Positions 6,910 to 14,474 of a DNA stretch of 64,000 nucleotides are shown here, piece after piece. A model generated the notes under the pieces. The model did not search any database, was not told the origin of the DNA, and saw only the letters and a list, made by a program, of their open reading frames with translations. This DNA comes from Lysobacter firmicutimachus (lineage in GTDB: Bacteria; Pseudomonadota; Gammaproteobacteria; Xanthomonadales; Xanthomonadaceae). The translations under genes were made by a program, and so were the position numbers. Each line of letters starts with the position of its first letter. Within the stretch, counting starts at the first letter, position 1. Location of the stretch: assembly GCF_037027445.1 (NCBI RefSeq), contig NZ_JBANDL010000002.1, forward strand, positions 1 to 64,000, read 5' to 3'.

Positions 6910-8396
6910 GCGGGAAGGTCGGTCTCAGGCGGCGGCTCGGCCGGCACGGATTGGAAGGCGCCGTTGCGGGCGACGCGGCGCGGATCGGTGTCGAACACCA
7001 GGCCGAGGTCGTCGGCGCGCGCCGCGTCAGCCGCAATCTCTCGATCGATGGTCTCGGCGTCGTAGCCGGAACTGGCGATGGCTTCCGCGCGCGAGAGCAG
7101 GCCCGCCCGGATCGCCAGAATCATCGCGTTGAACTCCTTCTCCGGGTCCACCCAGTTCCAGCCCTGCGGCACCCATTTGCAGGCGCGGTACTGGCGCTTG
7201 CGGCGGCGATAGCCGGGCAGTTCGACGGCGCCGGCCAGGACGGCGGCGTCCACGAACGCGTTCCAGACGGGCCGGCACAGCTGGAACACCAGCACCGTGT
7301 GCTGGACCTGCTCGCAGCGGCGCCGGAACTCCAGCAGCCCGGCGCGGATGGACGAGTAGTTGACCCCGGTCAGGTCGCCGGTCAGCTGCTCATAGGTGAT
7401 GCCCATCGCCGCGGCGACGGCGCGGAATTGCGAGCGCAGGAACGCCTCGTAACTCGCGCCCACGTCGGCCGGCTGGGCGAAGGCGACGTTCTCTCCCGGC
7501 TCCAGGATCTGCAAGCTGCCTGGTTCCAGCCCCAGCGGCGCGTTGCCGTGCTCGTCCGCCGGGGCATCACCCGGCAGCGGATCGTCGGGGCCGCCGCGGG
7601 TAATGAAGCCGGCGAACATCGCCGCGGTCTTCTTGCGAACCAGCTCGGCATCGTCGTACTGATCCAGCTCGTTCAGCTTGACCAGCGCGCGCGCCAGCCA
7701 CGGCTCCCCGCGGATCTGTCCGGGACGCAGGGGGCGGAAGACGTGCAGGATTTCGGAGGCGCGGATCCTCACTGTGTCCATCCCGCCCTGGCGGGTCATC
7801 GGCGCCATAGCGCCGTCCTGCGGATGCGACAGGTAGAGGTGGTACGCCACCCGCCGGCCGAGCCGGTCGAACTCGATGCCGGCGCGAATGACGTTGCCGT
7901 TCGGCTCCTCCCGGTTCAGATGCAGCGGCAGGTGCTCGGGCTCCAGCACCTGCAGTTGCAGCGGCACCGCGAGCCCATCCTCTGGCCGGCGCGGGCGCAG
8001 GCGCACCAGGCACTCGCCCCCCTCCACCAGTGCGCGGCAGGCCAGCGCTTGCAACCCGTACAGATCGGTCAGGCCGGCCGCGTCGGCTTCGTCCACGAAG
8101 TCCCACCAAAGCGTGTGCAGCGCTTCGCGTTGGGCGGTGTCGGCGATCAGCGACTGCGGCTTGATCCCGGTGCCGACCGCGTTGGCGACGAACGCCTCCA
8201 CCGCGGCGTTGGCCCAGGCATTGCGCCGCACCAGATCGCGCGAGCGCACCCGCAGCGCATCCCCGGTCGCGACCAGCACTGCGACGGCGCCGGGATTACC
8301 GGGCTGCCAGGCCGTCGAGCGCCGGCCGTGGCCGGCGACCTCGTGTATGGGCGTTCCGCCGAACATCGCGGCGCGCAGCCGTCCCCACCAGCCCAT
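6906..8396 (-). CDS. Portal protein (lambda gpB family)
   Basis: A 496-residue portal subunit forming the dodecameric DNA gateway at one capsid vertex. Typical portal segments are LRVRSRDLVRRNAWANAAVE and FVANAVGTGIKPQS near the N-terminus, EILHVFRPLRPGQIRGEPWL in the middle, and GITYEQLTGDLTGVNYSSIR near residues 350-370. Length agrees with lambda-type portals. It starts 3 bp after the gpW stop and overlaps the protease gene. Confidence 0.92.
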   Translation of the reverse strand: MGWWGRLRAAMFGGTPIHEVAGHGRRSTAWQPGNPGAVAVLVATGDALRVRSRDLVRRNAWANAAVEAFVANAVGTGIKPQSLIADTAQREALHTLWWDFVDEADAAGLTDLYGLQALACRALVEGGECLVRLRPRRPEDGLAVPLQLQVLEPEHLPLHLNREEPNGNVIRAGIEFDRLGRRVAYHLYLSHPQDGAMAPMTRQGGMDTVRIRASEILHVFRPLRPGQIRGEPWLARALVKLNELDQYDDAELVRKKTAAMFAGFITRGGPDDPLPGDAPADEHGNAPLGLEPGSLQILEPGENVAFAQPADVGASYEAFLRSQFRAVAAAMGITYEQLTGDLTGVNYSSIRAGLLEFRRRCEQVQHTVLVFQLCRPVWNAFVDAAVLAGAVELPGYRRRKRQYRACKWVPQGWNWVDPEKEFNAMILAIRAGLLSRAEAIASSGYDAETIDREIAADAARADDLGLVFDTDPRRVARNGAFQSVPAEPPPETDLPA

Positions 8397-8398
8397 GA

Positions 8399-8617
8399 TC
8401 AGAAGCCCTTGGCGGTGGTGGTCAGCAAGCGGCGTACCCGGCGAGGTCGGCCCTCGGTGCCGGCGAGCGCGGCCTCGATCTCGCGAATCGCGGCCAGTAG
8501 CTCGTTGACGGAGCGGTACTCGACCAGACGGTCGCCGAAACTGACGCGGCGCTCGCCGCGCGCGAGTGCGTTGCGCAAGGCCTGCAACTGTTCGTGGGTA
8601 TACGGAAGATCGCTCAT
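8399..8617 (-). CDS. Head-tail joining protein gpW
   Basis: A 72-residue protein, MSDLPYTHEQLQALRNALAR, with RRVSFGDRLVEYRSVNELLA, close in size and pattern to lambda gpW (68 residues), which binds below the portal. The ATG at 8617 overlaps the terminase TGA (ATGA), fixing the start; a much longer upstream extension in this frame is a shadow of the terminase gene. Confidence 0.85.
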   Translation of the reverse strand: MSDLPYTHEQLQALRNALARGERRVSFGDRLVEYRSVNELLAAIREIEAALAGTEGRPRRVRRLLTTTAKGF

Positions 8618-10551
8618 CGCATGAAACGGCTCGAAATTACCCGGCGCCGTGGGCGCGGGCCAGAAGCAGAAAGGCCGCCCGAGGGGGCGGCCGTGGGAAT
8701 GGGTAGCGCAGTTGGAGCGGGCGATGCGGTCGGTGGGGCCAGGCCCAGCGTCCGCTCCATCTCCCGCCAGTGGCGTTCTTCGAAGCGGTCGACGCCGGTC
8801 TGCATCGCGCCGGCGCGCGCCATGACGTAGCAGTCGAGGGCTTCGTTGCGGTCGCGGCGCTTTTCCCACACCCGCTGCGGATAGCCGTGCCGGTCGCGCC
8901 GGGTGATCAGGTGCTCGGCAGTCAGCTGCTGGAGGAACTCGCCATCGACCTTGGGCAGATGGACATAGCCGGCCGGAAACACCGGCTGCCCGTCCGGGCC
9001 GATCTCGATCGACAGCCGCAGGGCGTTGTACAGCTCCAGCTTGGCGATCCCGCCCGCGACGGCAAACAGCTTCAGGCCGCGGCGCAGACGCTTGCCCGGT
9101 ACGCTGACATCGACCGCGGTCGGGATGCCGATCAACGCGGCGCCGCTGCCGACGCCCTTCATTGGCAGCAGGCGCGGGTCGGCGACGTCCCGGGCGAAGG
9201 CGTACGCCTCTTGCGTCGCGTAGCCGGTGTCCAAGCCGAGCCGGGTCAGCGGCAGCAGGGCGCCGGAGGCATGGGTCCACTGCTCACGCAGCAGCCCGGC
9301 CAGCTCGGTCCAGACCGCGGCGCGCGCCGTGTCGCCCATCAACACCCGGTGCTCGACCAGCCAGGTCTCACGCTCGCGGCCGAATGCCCAGACCGAGACC
9401 TCGATCCGGTCCTTCTGCACGTCGGCGCCGCCGGCCAGCAACAGGCCACCGGCCGGCACCGTGCCGACCCGGTAGTCCTCGCGGCGCTCCAGCAGACGCT
9501 CCCAATCGGGGGCCTCGCCCTCCTCTTCCCAGGTCTCGCCGAGCTCGGTGTTCTTGAACGCCTTGAGCGCTGTCGCCGAGCCCTGCGCGGCCTCCCAGGC
9601 GGCGGCGATGTCCGCCCAGCTACGCCAGCCGACCGGCGAGTACAGCGACGACAAGTGGTAGCCCGCGGTCTTGCCACGGTTCTGCGGCGCAGTGGCGATC
9701 CATCGACCGGCGGCCAACATCGCGGTCTTGTGATGCTCGCCGATCGGCTGCTCGCAGGTTTCGCAGATGTACCGGGCCGACCGCGGGTCGCCCCAGGTCC
9801 AGCGCAATTGTTCGAACCGCAGCCACTGTTCGTGCGCACAGTGTGGACACGGGACAAAGTACCGGCGCTGGTCGGAGGCCAGGTACTCGCGCTCGATGGT
9901 CGAGGCGCCGGCAATCGTCGGTGTCGACACCAGCAGGATCTTGCGGCGGGTGAAGGTGCGGGTGCGGGCTTCGGCCAGCGCCACCGCGTCGCCTTCGCCC
10001 TCCACGTCGCGCGGGTAGCCGTCCACCTCGTCCAGAAACAGGTAGCGGACCGGCATCGAGCGCAGGCCGACCGCGCTGTTGGCGCCGGTCAGGACCAGAA
10101 CCCCGCCGCGGAACTCCTTGGCGAGGATGGTGTTGCCCGAATCGCGTGCGCGCGAGGGCGCGATGCGCTCCCGCAGCGACGGCGATTCCTCGATCAGCGG
10201 ATCGACGCGCTGCTTGGAGTTGCGCTTGGCCATCTCGACCGTGGGCGCCACGGCCATCATCGGCCCCGGCGCGCACGCGATCACATAGCCGATCCAGTTG
10301 TTCCCGCACTCCGTGCCGCCGACTTGCGCGCCCTTCATGAATACGACGCGCTCGATCGCCGAGGCCGGCGACAGGTCGTTCATGATGTCGCGCAGGTAAG
10401 GCGTGCGCGCGGTGCGCCATCGCCCGGGCTCCGACGACGAGGTGCTCGACAGCACCCGGTCCTGGTCCGCCCAGTCCGACACGTCCAAGAACGGATCGGG
10501 CGCTAGCCCGTCGCGCCAGGCGCGGGCGACCTCATCGAAGCCGTCGTACAA
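8614..10551 (-). CDS. Terminase large subunit (lambda gpA family)
   Basis: A 645-residue packaging motor with ATPase and cos/pac-cleaving nuclease. A Walker A-like motif FMKGAQVGGTE lies at residues 71-81 and Walker B LFLDEVD at 171-177. A CPHC...CETC pair around residues 235-275 looks like a zinc knuckle. The C-terminal half carries gpA nuclease features (GLDTGYATQEAYAFARD). Length matches lambda A (641). It sits 3 bp after the small subunit. Confidence 0.95.
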   Translation of the reverse strand: MYDGFDEVARAWRDGLAPDPFLDVSDWADQDRVLSSTSSSEPGRWRTARTPYLRDIMNDLSPASAIERVVFMKGAQVGGTECGNNWIGYVIACAPGPMMAVAPTVEMAKRNSKQRVDPLIEESPSLRERIAPSRARDSGNTILAKEFRGGVLVLTGANSAVGLRSMPVRYLFLDEVDGYPRDVEGEGDAVALAEARTRTFTRRKILLVSTPTIAGASTIEREYLASDQRRYFVPCPHCAHEQWLRFEQLRWTWGDPRSARYICETCEQPIGEHHKTAMLAAGRWIATAPQNRGKTAGYHLSSLYSPVGWRSWADIAAAWEAAQGSATALKAFKNTELGETWEEEGEAPDWERLLERREDYRVGTVPAGGLLLAGGADVQKDRIEVSVWAFGRERETWLVEHRVLMGDTARAAVWTELAGLLREQWTHASGALLPLTRLGLDTGYATQEAYAFARDVADPRLLPMKGVGSGAALIGIPTAVDVSVPGKRLRRGLKLFAVAGGIAKLELYNALRLSIEIGPDGQPVFPAGYVHLPKVDGEFLQQLTAEHLITRRDRHGYPQRVWEKRRDRNEALDCYVMARAGAMQTGVDRFEERHWREMERTLGLAPPTASPAPTALPIPTAAPSGGLSASGPRPRRRVISSRFMR

Positions 10552-10554
10552 CGA

Positions 10555-11097
10555 TCACTCCAGGCGGGCGACGAAGTCGCCGAGTTCGGCCAAGTGCTGG
10601 CGCACCTCGCGCTCCAGCGACACGTGCATCGCATGAGGATCGATGCCGAGCTCGGCGGCCAGCATCGAACTGATGCGCGCCGGCCAGTTCAACCAGGCGT
10701 CGCGCTCGGCACGAGCCAGGGCGAAGACCTGGCCGATGGCCTGCTGCCGGTCGATCAGTTCGCCGCGCAGCTGCGCGATGCGCAGCTTGTGGTGCTGGGC
10801 CTTGAGGACTTCGTTGGCAGTCCGCGCCTGTGCGTAGCTGTTGCCGGTGGGAGCGCCAGACGGTGCAGCAATGGTCTCCTCGCCACGGGCCGCTGCGCGC
10901 GCCCGCGCCGGTCGGGGGGCCGCGCGTGATTCAGCCAGCTCGGCCTTGGTCGTGTTCGCGTCCCACTCGGCATCGGCGCAGGCGGCGTCGATGGTGCCGT
11001 CCGGCAACGCCGAGATGCGCCCGGTGGCGATGGCTTTGCGGACGGCGGTGTCCGAGACGCCGCGATGGCGCCCGTAGGCGCGAATGCTGATTCCCAC
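10555..11097 (-). CDS. Terminase small subunit / Nu1-like DNA packaging protein
   Basis: A 180-residue protein with an N-terminal helix-turn-helix (IRAYGRHRGVSDTAVRKAIA, residues 5-24) followed by GRISALPDGTID, as in Nu1-type proteins often annotated as 'elements of external origin'. A low-complexity Ala/Arg linker follows, then a helical C-terminus (RDAWLNWPARISSMLAAELG). It would recognise the packaging site and recruit the large subunit encoded next. Confidence 0.8.
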   Translation of the reverse strand: MGISIRAYGRHRGVSDTAVRKAIATGRISALPDGTIDAACADAEWDANTTKAELAESRAAPRPARARAAARGEETIAAPSGAPTGNSYAQARTANEVLKAQHHKLRIAQLRGELIDRQQAIGQVFALARAERDAWLNWPARISSMLAAELGIDPHAMHVSLEREVRQHLAELGDFVARLE

Positions 11098-11171
11098 AGG
11101 CGGTCAATCGCAGGTTCGGGCCTCCGCGACCGCCGGCCATCGGCGCAGATTGGGGTGAATGGAAGAGGGAA

Positions 11172-11201
11172 CACCCCAGCCCCCATTGAGGGATTGGGGT
11201 G
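11172..11201 (-). terminator. Hairpin terminator after the 11217 cassette gene
   Basis: Inverted repeat CACCCCA / TGGGGTG with inner pairing, just past the stop at 11217 and followed on the minus strand by TTCCCTCTTCC. Two neighbouring cassette genes end in similar hairpins flanked by the same GAAGAGGGAA sequence on the plus strand. Confidence 0.5.
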
Positions 11202-11216
11202 CGCGCTCTCAGGGTA

Positions 11217-11747
11217 TTAGTTGCGCGGCGCGCACATCGCGGCCGTGATGGCTTGCTCCAGATGCCGAATGGCCGAGCGGAGGCTGGGCTGGTACTTGGC
11301 GTCCGCCACGTCCCACACCTGCATCAACCGAGCCTGTTGTACCGCTCGATTGAGTTGATGCACCGGCAATCCTACGAATTCTGGCTCCAGAGCTTCGATG
11401 TAGCGCACGATTTCATCGTGCAACCAGCGCAACGTCATCTCATCCGCGCAGATCTCACTGGGAACCCAGCGCTTCGCGGACCAACTGCCGGTCTGATCGA
11501 TGGCGCGCTCGACCGGCGCCAGTTCCCTACGGCACTCGGCCACCAGCCGTCCAATGTTCGTCGGGTCGAGGCGGCGCGTACGAACTGTGTCCGTGCGTTC
11601 GGCGAGGATGCAGGCCAAGCCGTAGCAGGCGAACAAGGTCAAGCTCGATTCGGGTTGTGAGAATGTGTGTCCGGACCGCAGTATCCGTTCCAAATAGTCG
11701 CTGAGGCTTCGCAGCTCAGCGTCCGCAATGAAGATCTCCTGATTCAT
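11217..11747 (-). CDS. Hypothetical prophage cassette protein
   Basis: An unrecognised 176-residue, mainly helical protein (MNQEIFIADAELRSLSDYLE). It has no visible catalytic motif, signal peptide or membrane segment. What stands out is its surroundings: it is preceded by the repeated CTGTC-N6-CTGTC / GAAGCGTTCAT module (11785-11858) and followed by its own hairpin terminator, so it is a self-contained transcription cassette lying between the terminase and early regions. The segment LHDEIVRYIEALEPEFVGLP resembles helical regulators, but no function can be given. Confidence 0.7.
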   Translation of the reverse strand: MNQEIFIADAELRSLSDYLERILRSGHTFSQPESSLTLFACYGLACILAERTDTVRTRRLDPTNIGRLVAECRRELAPVERAIDQTGSWSAKRWVPSEICADEMTLRWLHDEIVRYIEALEPEFVGLPVHQLNRAVQQARLMQVWDVADAKYQPSLRSAIRHLEQAITAAMCAPRN

Positions 11748-11784
11748 GGTTCGCTCCTCTCACACCGCGTCGTTGCGGCAGCGG

Positions 11785-11858
11785 CATGAACGCTTCAGTT
11801 GCGGCGGAAGCCAAGCAGAACTTGCGGAACACGATGACGACGGACAGGTGCCCGACAG
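11785..11858 (-). promoter_or_regulatory. Repeated promoter/leader module, copy 1 (for the 11217-11747 gene)
   Basis: Reading toward the gene: CTGTC-N6-CTGTC (11858-11843), a spacer with CTTGGCTTCCGCC, then CTGAAGCGTTCATG (motif 11797-11785). The start codon follows 37 bp further on. One of seven copies; see findings. Confidence 0.65.
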
Positions 11859-11878
11859 CTTCGCCGGGCGCCCGTTAC

Positions 11879-12385
11879 CTACTCTGGGAACTGACCCAGC
11901 GCCTCTTCCAGCCCACCGACCGCCAAGCTGATTGCGTGCTGGAAATCGGCGTCGCAGGATCGCAGCACGTGCAGCCGTTCGACCGAGACGAGCGCCTTCT
12001 CGACCCATTGGCGCGGCGTCAGCGGCGACCGGCATTCCAGGTAGTCCTCGATCTGCTGCGCCGTGGCCGCCAGGAGGGCGGCGACCGCTTCGTTTCGGCG
12101 CTTGGGGCGTTGCTTGAGGCGATTGGCGCCGCTGAGGACGCGCAAACTCCACCGCCCCATTTCCTCGTTCACCACGGCCACCCGCGCGTGCAGTTCGATG
12201 CCGTCGATACGCCGTGCCCGGTCGATCCGCGTCCAGGGCTCCAAGAACCGGGTCAAGGCGGCGCATCCATCCACCGAGCACGTGCCGTACTCCCAGACCG
12301 GCTCCAAATCCGTCGGCGCGGTCAGCAGCCATCGAATCTGGCTCCCCAACGCACGCAAAGTGAAGAGATCTTGCTCGATATCCAT
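11879..12385 (-). CDS. Hypothetical prophage cassette protein
   Basis: A 168-residue protein (MDIEQDLFTLRALGSQIRWL) with a predicted helical fold and a C-terminal half containing EAVAALLAATAQQIEDYLEC and WVEKALVSVERLHVLRS. No known domain is recognised. Like its neighbours it carries the repeated upstream module, here at 12424-12498. No clear terminator was seen between it and the next leader. It could be an anti-host or anti-restriction moron, but nothing in the sequence shows this. Confidence 0.7.
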   Translation of the reverse strand: MDIEQDLFTLRALGSQIRWLLTAPTDLEPVWEYGTCSVDGCAALTRFLEPWTRIDRARRIDGIELHARVAVVNEEMGRWSLRVLSGANRLKQRPKRRNEAVAALLAATAQQIEDYLECRSPLTPRQWVEKALVSVERLHVLRSCDADFQHAISLAVGGLEEALGQFPE

Positions 12386-12423
12386 TGTTGCTGTTCCTAG
12401 GTCACCGCCCAGCGCGGCGATCG

Positions 12424-12498
12424 CATGAACGCTTCAATCCCCTGCGATTCCAAGCGTGAAAGCGAGGTAATAGGTCCCGGTAGACAGGCGACGGACAG
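12424..12498 (-). promoter_or_regulatory. Repeated promoter/leader module, copy 2 (for the 11879-12385 gene)
   Basis: CTGTC-N6-CTGTC at 12498-12483 and TGAAGCGTTCATG at 12436-12424 on the minus strand, with CGCTTGGAATCGCAGG between. The start codon lies 39 bp downstream. Confidence 0.65.
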
Positions 12499-12524
12499 CT
12501 TGCGGCGCGCGGCAGAAGAGGGAA

Positions 12525-12554
12525 AACCCCAGCGCCCGGTCGGGCGCTGGGGTT
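12525..12554 (-). terminator. Strong hairpin terminator after the 12570 cassette gene
   Basis: AACCCCAGCGCCCG and its exact complement form a 14-bp inverted repeat with almost no loop. On the minus strand it is followed by TTTTCCCTCTTC. It lies 16 bp past the stop of the gene ending at 12570. Confidence 0.75.
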
Positions 12555-12569
12555 GACGCTCTCGTGCTG

Positions 12570-12818
12570 TCAGCCAGCGGCGTTGTTCAGTTCATCAAGT
12601 ACCGGTGCAAGGTCCATGTCCGGCTCAAATTCCAATTCGCCACGCTCGGCCAATAGCTGGACGATGTTGACGCAGCTGGCTACCAATTGCTTCGCAGCGC
12701 TCAGTTCGTCATCGCTAAGCTTCTCGGGGTCACCATCCGTCAAATCTTCCAGCACGTGTTCGCAAACGCTCAAAGCAATGGCCGTGTTCTGGAATCGGCA
12801 GTAAGACATGTTCGACAT
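12570..12818 (-). CDS. Small hypothetical cassette protein (MSNMSYCRFQNT family)
   Basis: An 82-residue acidic protein starting MSNMSYCRFQNTAIALSVCE. Proteins opening with this MSYCRFQNT signature are recurrent, uncharacterised phage and bacterial proteins. The ATG at 12818 is preferred because a longer frame runs back through the repeated leader module. The remainder is helical (LSDDELSAAKQLVASCVNIV) and resembles the next cassette gene in layout: both end in an acidic tail after a FEANDREFELN- or LAERGELEFEP-type motif, so the two may be distant paralogues. No function known. Confidence 0.75.
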   Translation of the reverse strand: MSNMSYCRFQNTAIALSVCEHVLEDLTDGDPEKLSDDELSAAKQLVASCVNIVQLLAERGELEFEPDMDLAPVLDELNNAAG

Positions 12819-12857
12819 GGCTTCGCTCTCAAGTTCGCCGCGACGTTGCGGCGTGGG

Positions 12858-12930
12858 CATGAACGCTTCCTTCGAGCGGAATCGCAAGTGAATATCGCGG
12901 TCCATGGTAGGGCAGACAGCACAGGGACAG
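12858..12930 (-). promoter_or_regulatory. Repeated promoter/leader module, copy 3 (for the 12570-12818 gene)
   Basis: CTGTC-N6-CTGTC at 12930-12915, then GGAAGCGTTCATG at 12870-12858 on the minus strand. The start is 40 bp downstream, after a CCGCAACG-type sequence shared with copies 1 and 4. Confidence 0.65.
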
Positions 12931-12957
12931 CGTCGGCCTAGAATTGAAGAGGGAACG

Positions 12958-12982
12958 CCCCAGCGCCCGGCAGGCGCTGGGG
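12958..12982 (-). terminator. Hairpin terminator after the 13002 cassette gene
   Basis: CCCCAGCGCC and GGCGCTGGGG form a 10-bp stem around CGGCA, located 20 bp past the stop at 13002. The stem matches the core of the terminator at 12525-12554 almost base for base. Confidence 0.65.
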
Positions 12983-13001
12983 ACTTCGCTCTTCGTCTGG
13001 C

Positions 13002-13259
13002 TCAGGCGTCGGCCAGGCCGTTGAGGTATTCGACCGTCATGTTCACATCGATGTTGAGTTCAAACTCCCTATCGTTGGCTTCGAACAACGCCTGGATCAG
13101 GCGCAGGGACTCGGTGGCCAACGCTTTGGCCGCCTCCAGCTCCTCGGGGCCAAGGCGCGGGGCCATCTGCACCGCCATGTCCGCGAGGCGATTGGCGCAT
13201 GCTTCTTGCAGCGCATGAGCGGTGCGAAACAGGTGGGTCTGTGCAATTTCAATCTTCAT
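13002..13259 (-). CDS. Small hypothetical cassette protein
   Basis: An 85-residue helical protein, MKIEIAQTHLFRTAHALQEA, with an acidic C-terminus (ANDREFELNIDVNMTVEYLN) whose layout resembles that of the neighbouring 82-residue protein. The ATG at 13259 is preferred over an upstream in-frame extension that merely translates the leader module. It is divergently transcribed from the 13496 gene, with the two modules back to back in 13300-13462. No domain recognised. Confidence 0.72.
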   Translation of the reverse strand: MKIEIAQTHLFRTAHALQEACANRLADMAVQMAPRLGPEELEAAKALATESLRLIQALFEANDREFELNIDVNMTVEYLNGLADA

Positions 13260-13299
13260 GCTGAGGTTCCTGGCACTCGCCGCTCCGTTGCGGCGTCGA

Positions 13300-13364
13300 C
13301 ATGAACGCTTCATTCGGCGGCAAAGCCAAGCGAATCCGTAGCGGCGTAGACAGGAAACGGACAT
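13300..13364 (-). promoter_or_regulatory. Repeated promoter/leader module, copy 4 (for the 13002-13259 gene)
   Basis: ATGTC-N6-CTGTC at 13364-13349 and TGAAGCGTTCATG at 13312-13300 on the minus strand, with CGCTTGGCTTTGCCGCC between. It abuts copy 5, which points the other way. Confidence 0.65.
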
Positions 13365-13377
13365 CCTTCGAACGAAC

Positions 13378-13462
13378 CTGTCAGACACCTGTACACGCTG
13401 GAGAACGCGCGCTCTCTATCCCGAGAATGCGCTTGCTATGTGGGGCGAATGAAGCGTTCATG
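13378..13462 (+). promoter_or_regulatory. Repeated promoter/leader module, copy 5 (for the 13496-13882 gene)
   Basis: CTGTC-N6-CTGTA at 13378-13393 followed by ACACGCTGGAGAACGCGCG (also in copy 6) and TGAAGCGTTCATG at 13450-13462. The start codon is 33 bp further on, after an AAGGAGG Shine-Dalgarno-like stretch. Confidence 0.65.
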
Positions 13463-13495
13463 CGTCCACCCAACGCATGGCCAAGGAGGCCGCAC

Positions 13496-13882
13496 ATGGA
13501 CGACGCATTGCTCACCGAGATTGCGACGCAGAACTTCCGCCTATCCACGCTCGAAACTCGCCACAGCGACGAGCTGGATTTCCATAGCGTTGCCGTCTGG
13601 AGTATCCGGGCGGCGCTACGGTCTGCCTATCTGGCCGGCTACGCCGCCTCGATGCGTGCCGTGCGAGGCAAGGAGACCCCGCTGCCGACCGAGCACCACA
13701 CCATGATTCACGGTGTCTGGTTGGGTCAGGGCGAGGCGGCCGATGTCTCCGATGACCGGCGGGCCGAAACGATCGAGACGCTGCACATCCACGAGGTGGA
13801 ACTGCTCGCATCCCGCGACACGGAGCGCCTCGCCTGCGATGTGCTCATCCCTGCGGCGATTCGCCAGCGCCGCATCGGCTAG
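13496..13882 (+). CDS. Hypothetical prophage cassette protein
   Basis: A 128-residue protein (MDDALLTEIATQNFRLSTLE) preceded by a good Shine-Dalgarno sequence (AAGGAGG) and the repeated module, and followed by an intrinsic terminator. It contains VAVWSIRAALRSAYLAGYAA and a C-terminal block of acidic helices (RRAETIETLHIHEVELLASR). It is the first of a plus-strand block that runs against the surrounding minus-strand phage genes. No family recognised. Confidence 0.7.
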   Translation: MDDALLTEIATQNFRLSTLETRHSDELDFHSVAVWSIRAALRSAYLAGYAASMRAVRGKETPLPTEHHTMIHGVWLGQGEAADVSDDRRAETIETLHIHEVELLASRDTERLACDVLIPAAIRQRRIG

Positions 13883-13899
13883 CCGCACGCTGCGCCAGC

Positions 13900-13923
13900 G
13901 CCCCCGGAAACGGGGCTTTTCTT
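13900..13923 (+). terminator. Intrinsic terminator after the 13496-13882 gene
   Basis: A GC-rich stem (GCCCC/GGGGC with a GAAA loop) is followed by TTTTCTTT, 18 bp past the stop. This is a canonical Rho-independent terminator. Confidence 0.8.
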
Positions 13924-13939
13924 TACGTGCGCGACGAAG

Positions 13940-14023
13940 CTGTCCGACACCTGTCCACGCTGGAGAACGCGCGTTCTTTATCGCGAAAACCGCTTGGCTT
14001 CTCCGCAGGGTGAAGCGTTCATG
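13940..14023 (+). promoter_or_regulatory. Repeated promoter/leader module, copy 6 (for the 14057-14293 gene)
   Basis: CTGTC-CGACAC-CTGTC at 13940-13955, CACGCTGGAGAACGCGCG as in copy 5, CGCTTGGCTTCTCCGC, then TGAAGCGTTCATG at 14011-14023. The start is 34 bp downstream. Confidence 0.65.
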
Positions 14024-14056
14024 TCGCCACACCAACGACGGCCACGGAGGCCAGCG

Positions 14057-14293
14057 ATGAAAGTTCAGACCGAACAGCTCAAGCATTTCCTGCGCGGCAT
14101 GAAGCGGGCTGACCGCGCGAAGCTGGCGCAGCTGACCGCCTACGCGGACTGGCACGGCGCCGCCAGACGCGAACTCGAGCGCCGCGCCGAGCAGCTTTTG
14201 GAAACCTTGCCCGGGGACATCTTGTTGGGGCTGGTCTCCGGCGAGATCCAGATGCGCGAGACCATCGCCGATGTTCTTGCCGAGCAGCCCTGA
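14057..14293 (+). CDS. Small hypothetical cassette protein
   Basis: A 78-residue basic helical protein, MKVQTEQLKHFLRGMKRADR, with repeated charged helices (RRELERRAEQLLETLPGDIL). The last bases overlap the start of the next gene by about 20 bp, so the two are probably translated together. It is preceded by the repeated module at 13940-14023. No recognised domain. Confidence 0.68.
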   Translation: MKVQTEQLKHFLRGMKRADRAKLAQLTAYADWHGAARRELERRAEQLLETLPGDILLGLVSGEIQMRETIADVLAEQP

Positions 14294-14474
14294 ACTCAGG
14301 TTCCTCAAGGCGGTGCACAGCTCGGTTCTAGTCGCCGCCGCCAGCGGAACCCTCGACCTCAACCAACTGGCTCGCGACGAACTGATTCGTCGCGGGCTGG
14401 ACCCCAGCGGCGAATGGGTAGGTCCCCGCCGCGCCTACGAATTGCATCACCCCATCCAAGGAGCATCATCATGA
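14271..14474 (+). CDS. Small hypothetical protein (DLNxLARxELxxRGLD type)
   Basis: A 67-residue protein with VAAASGTLDLNQLARDELIR and RGLDPSGEWVG, a short pattern that recurs in small plasmid and phage proteins annotated only as hypothetical. It lacks its own copy of the leader module, overlaps the gene before it, and shares 4 bases with the start of the DUF3489 gene, so it is the middle member of a three-gene unit. Confidence 0.65.
   Translation: MFLPSSPELRFLKAVHSSVLVAAASGTLDLNQLARDELIRRGLDPSGEWVGPRRAYELHHPIQGASS

Noticed and set aside
6951..8624. 557-codon plus-strand frame opposite the portal gene
   Set aside because: Antisense shadow with Gln/Arg/Gly-rich composition and no domain.
8770..10506. 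578-codon plus-strand frame opposite the terminase large subunit
   Set aside because: Antisense shadow; the terminase frame contains Walker A, Walker B and zinc motifs.
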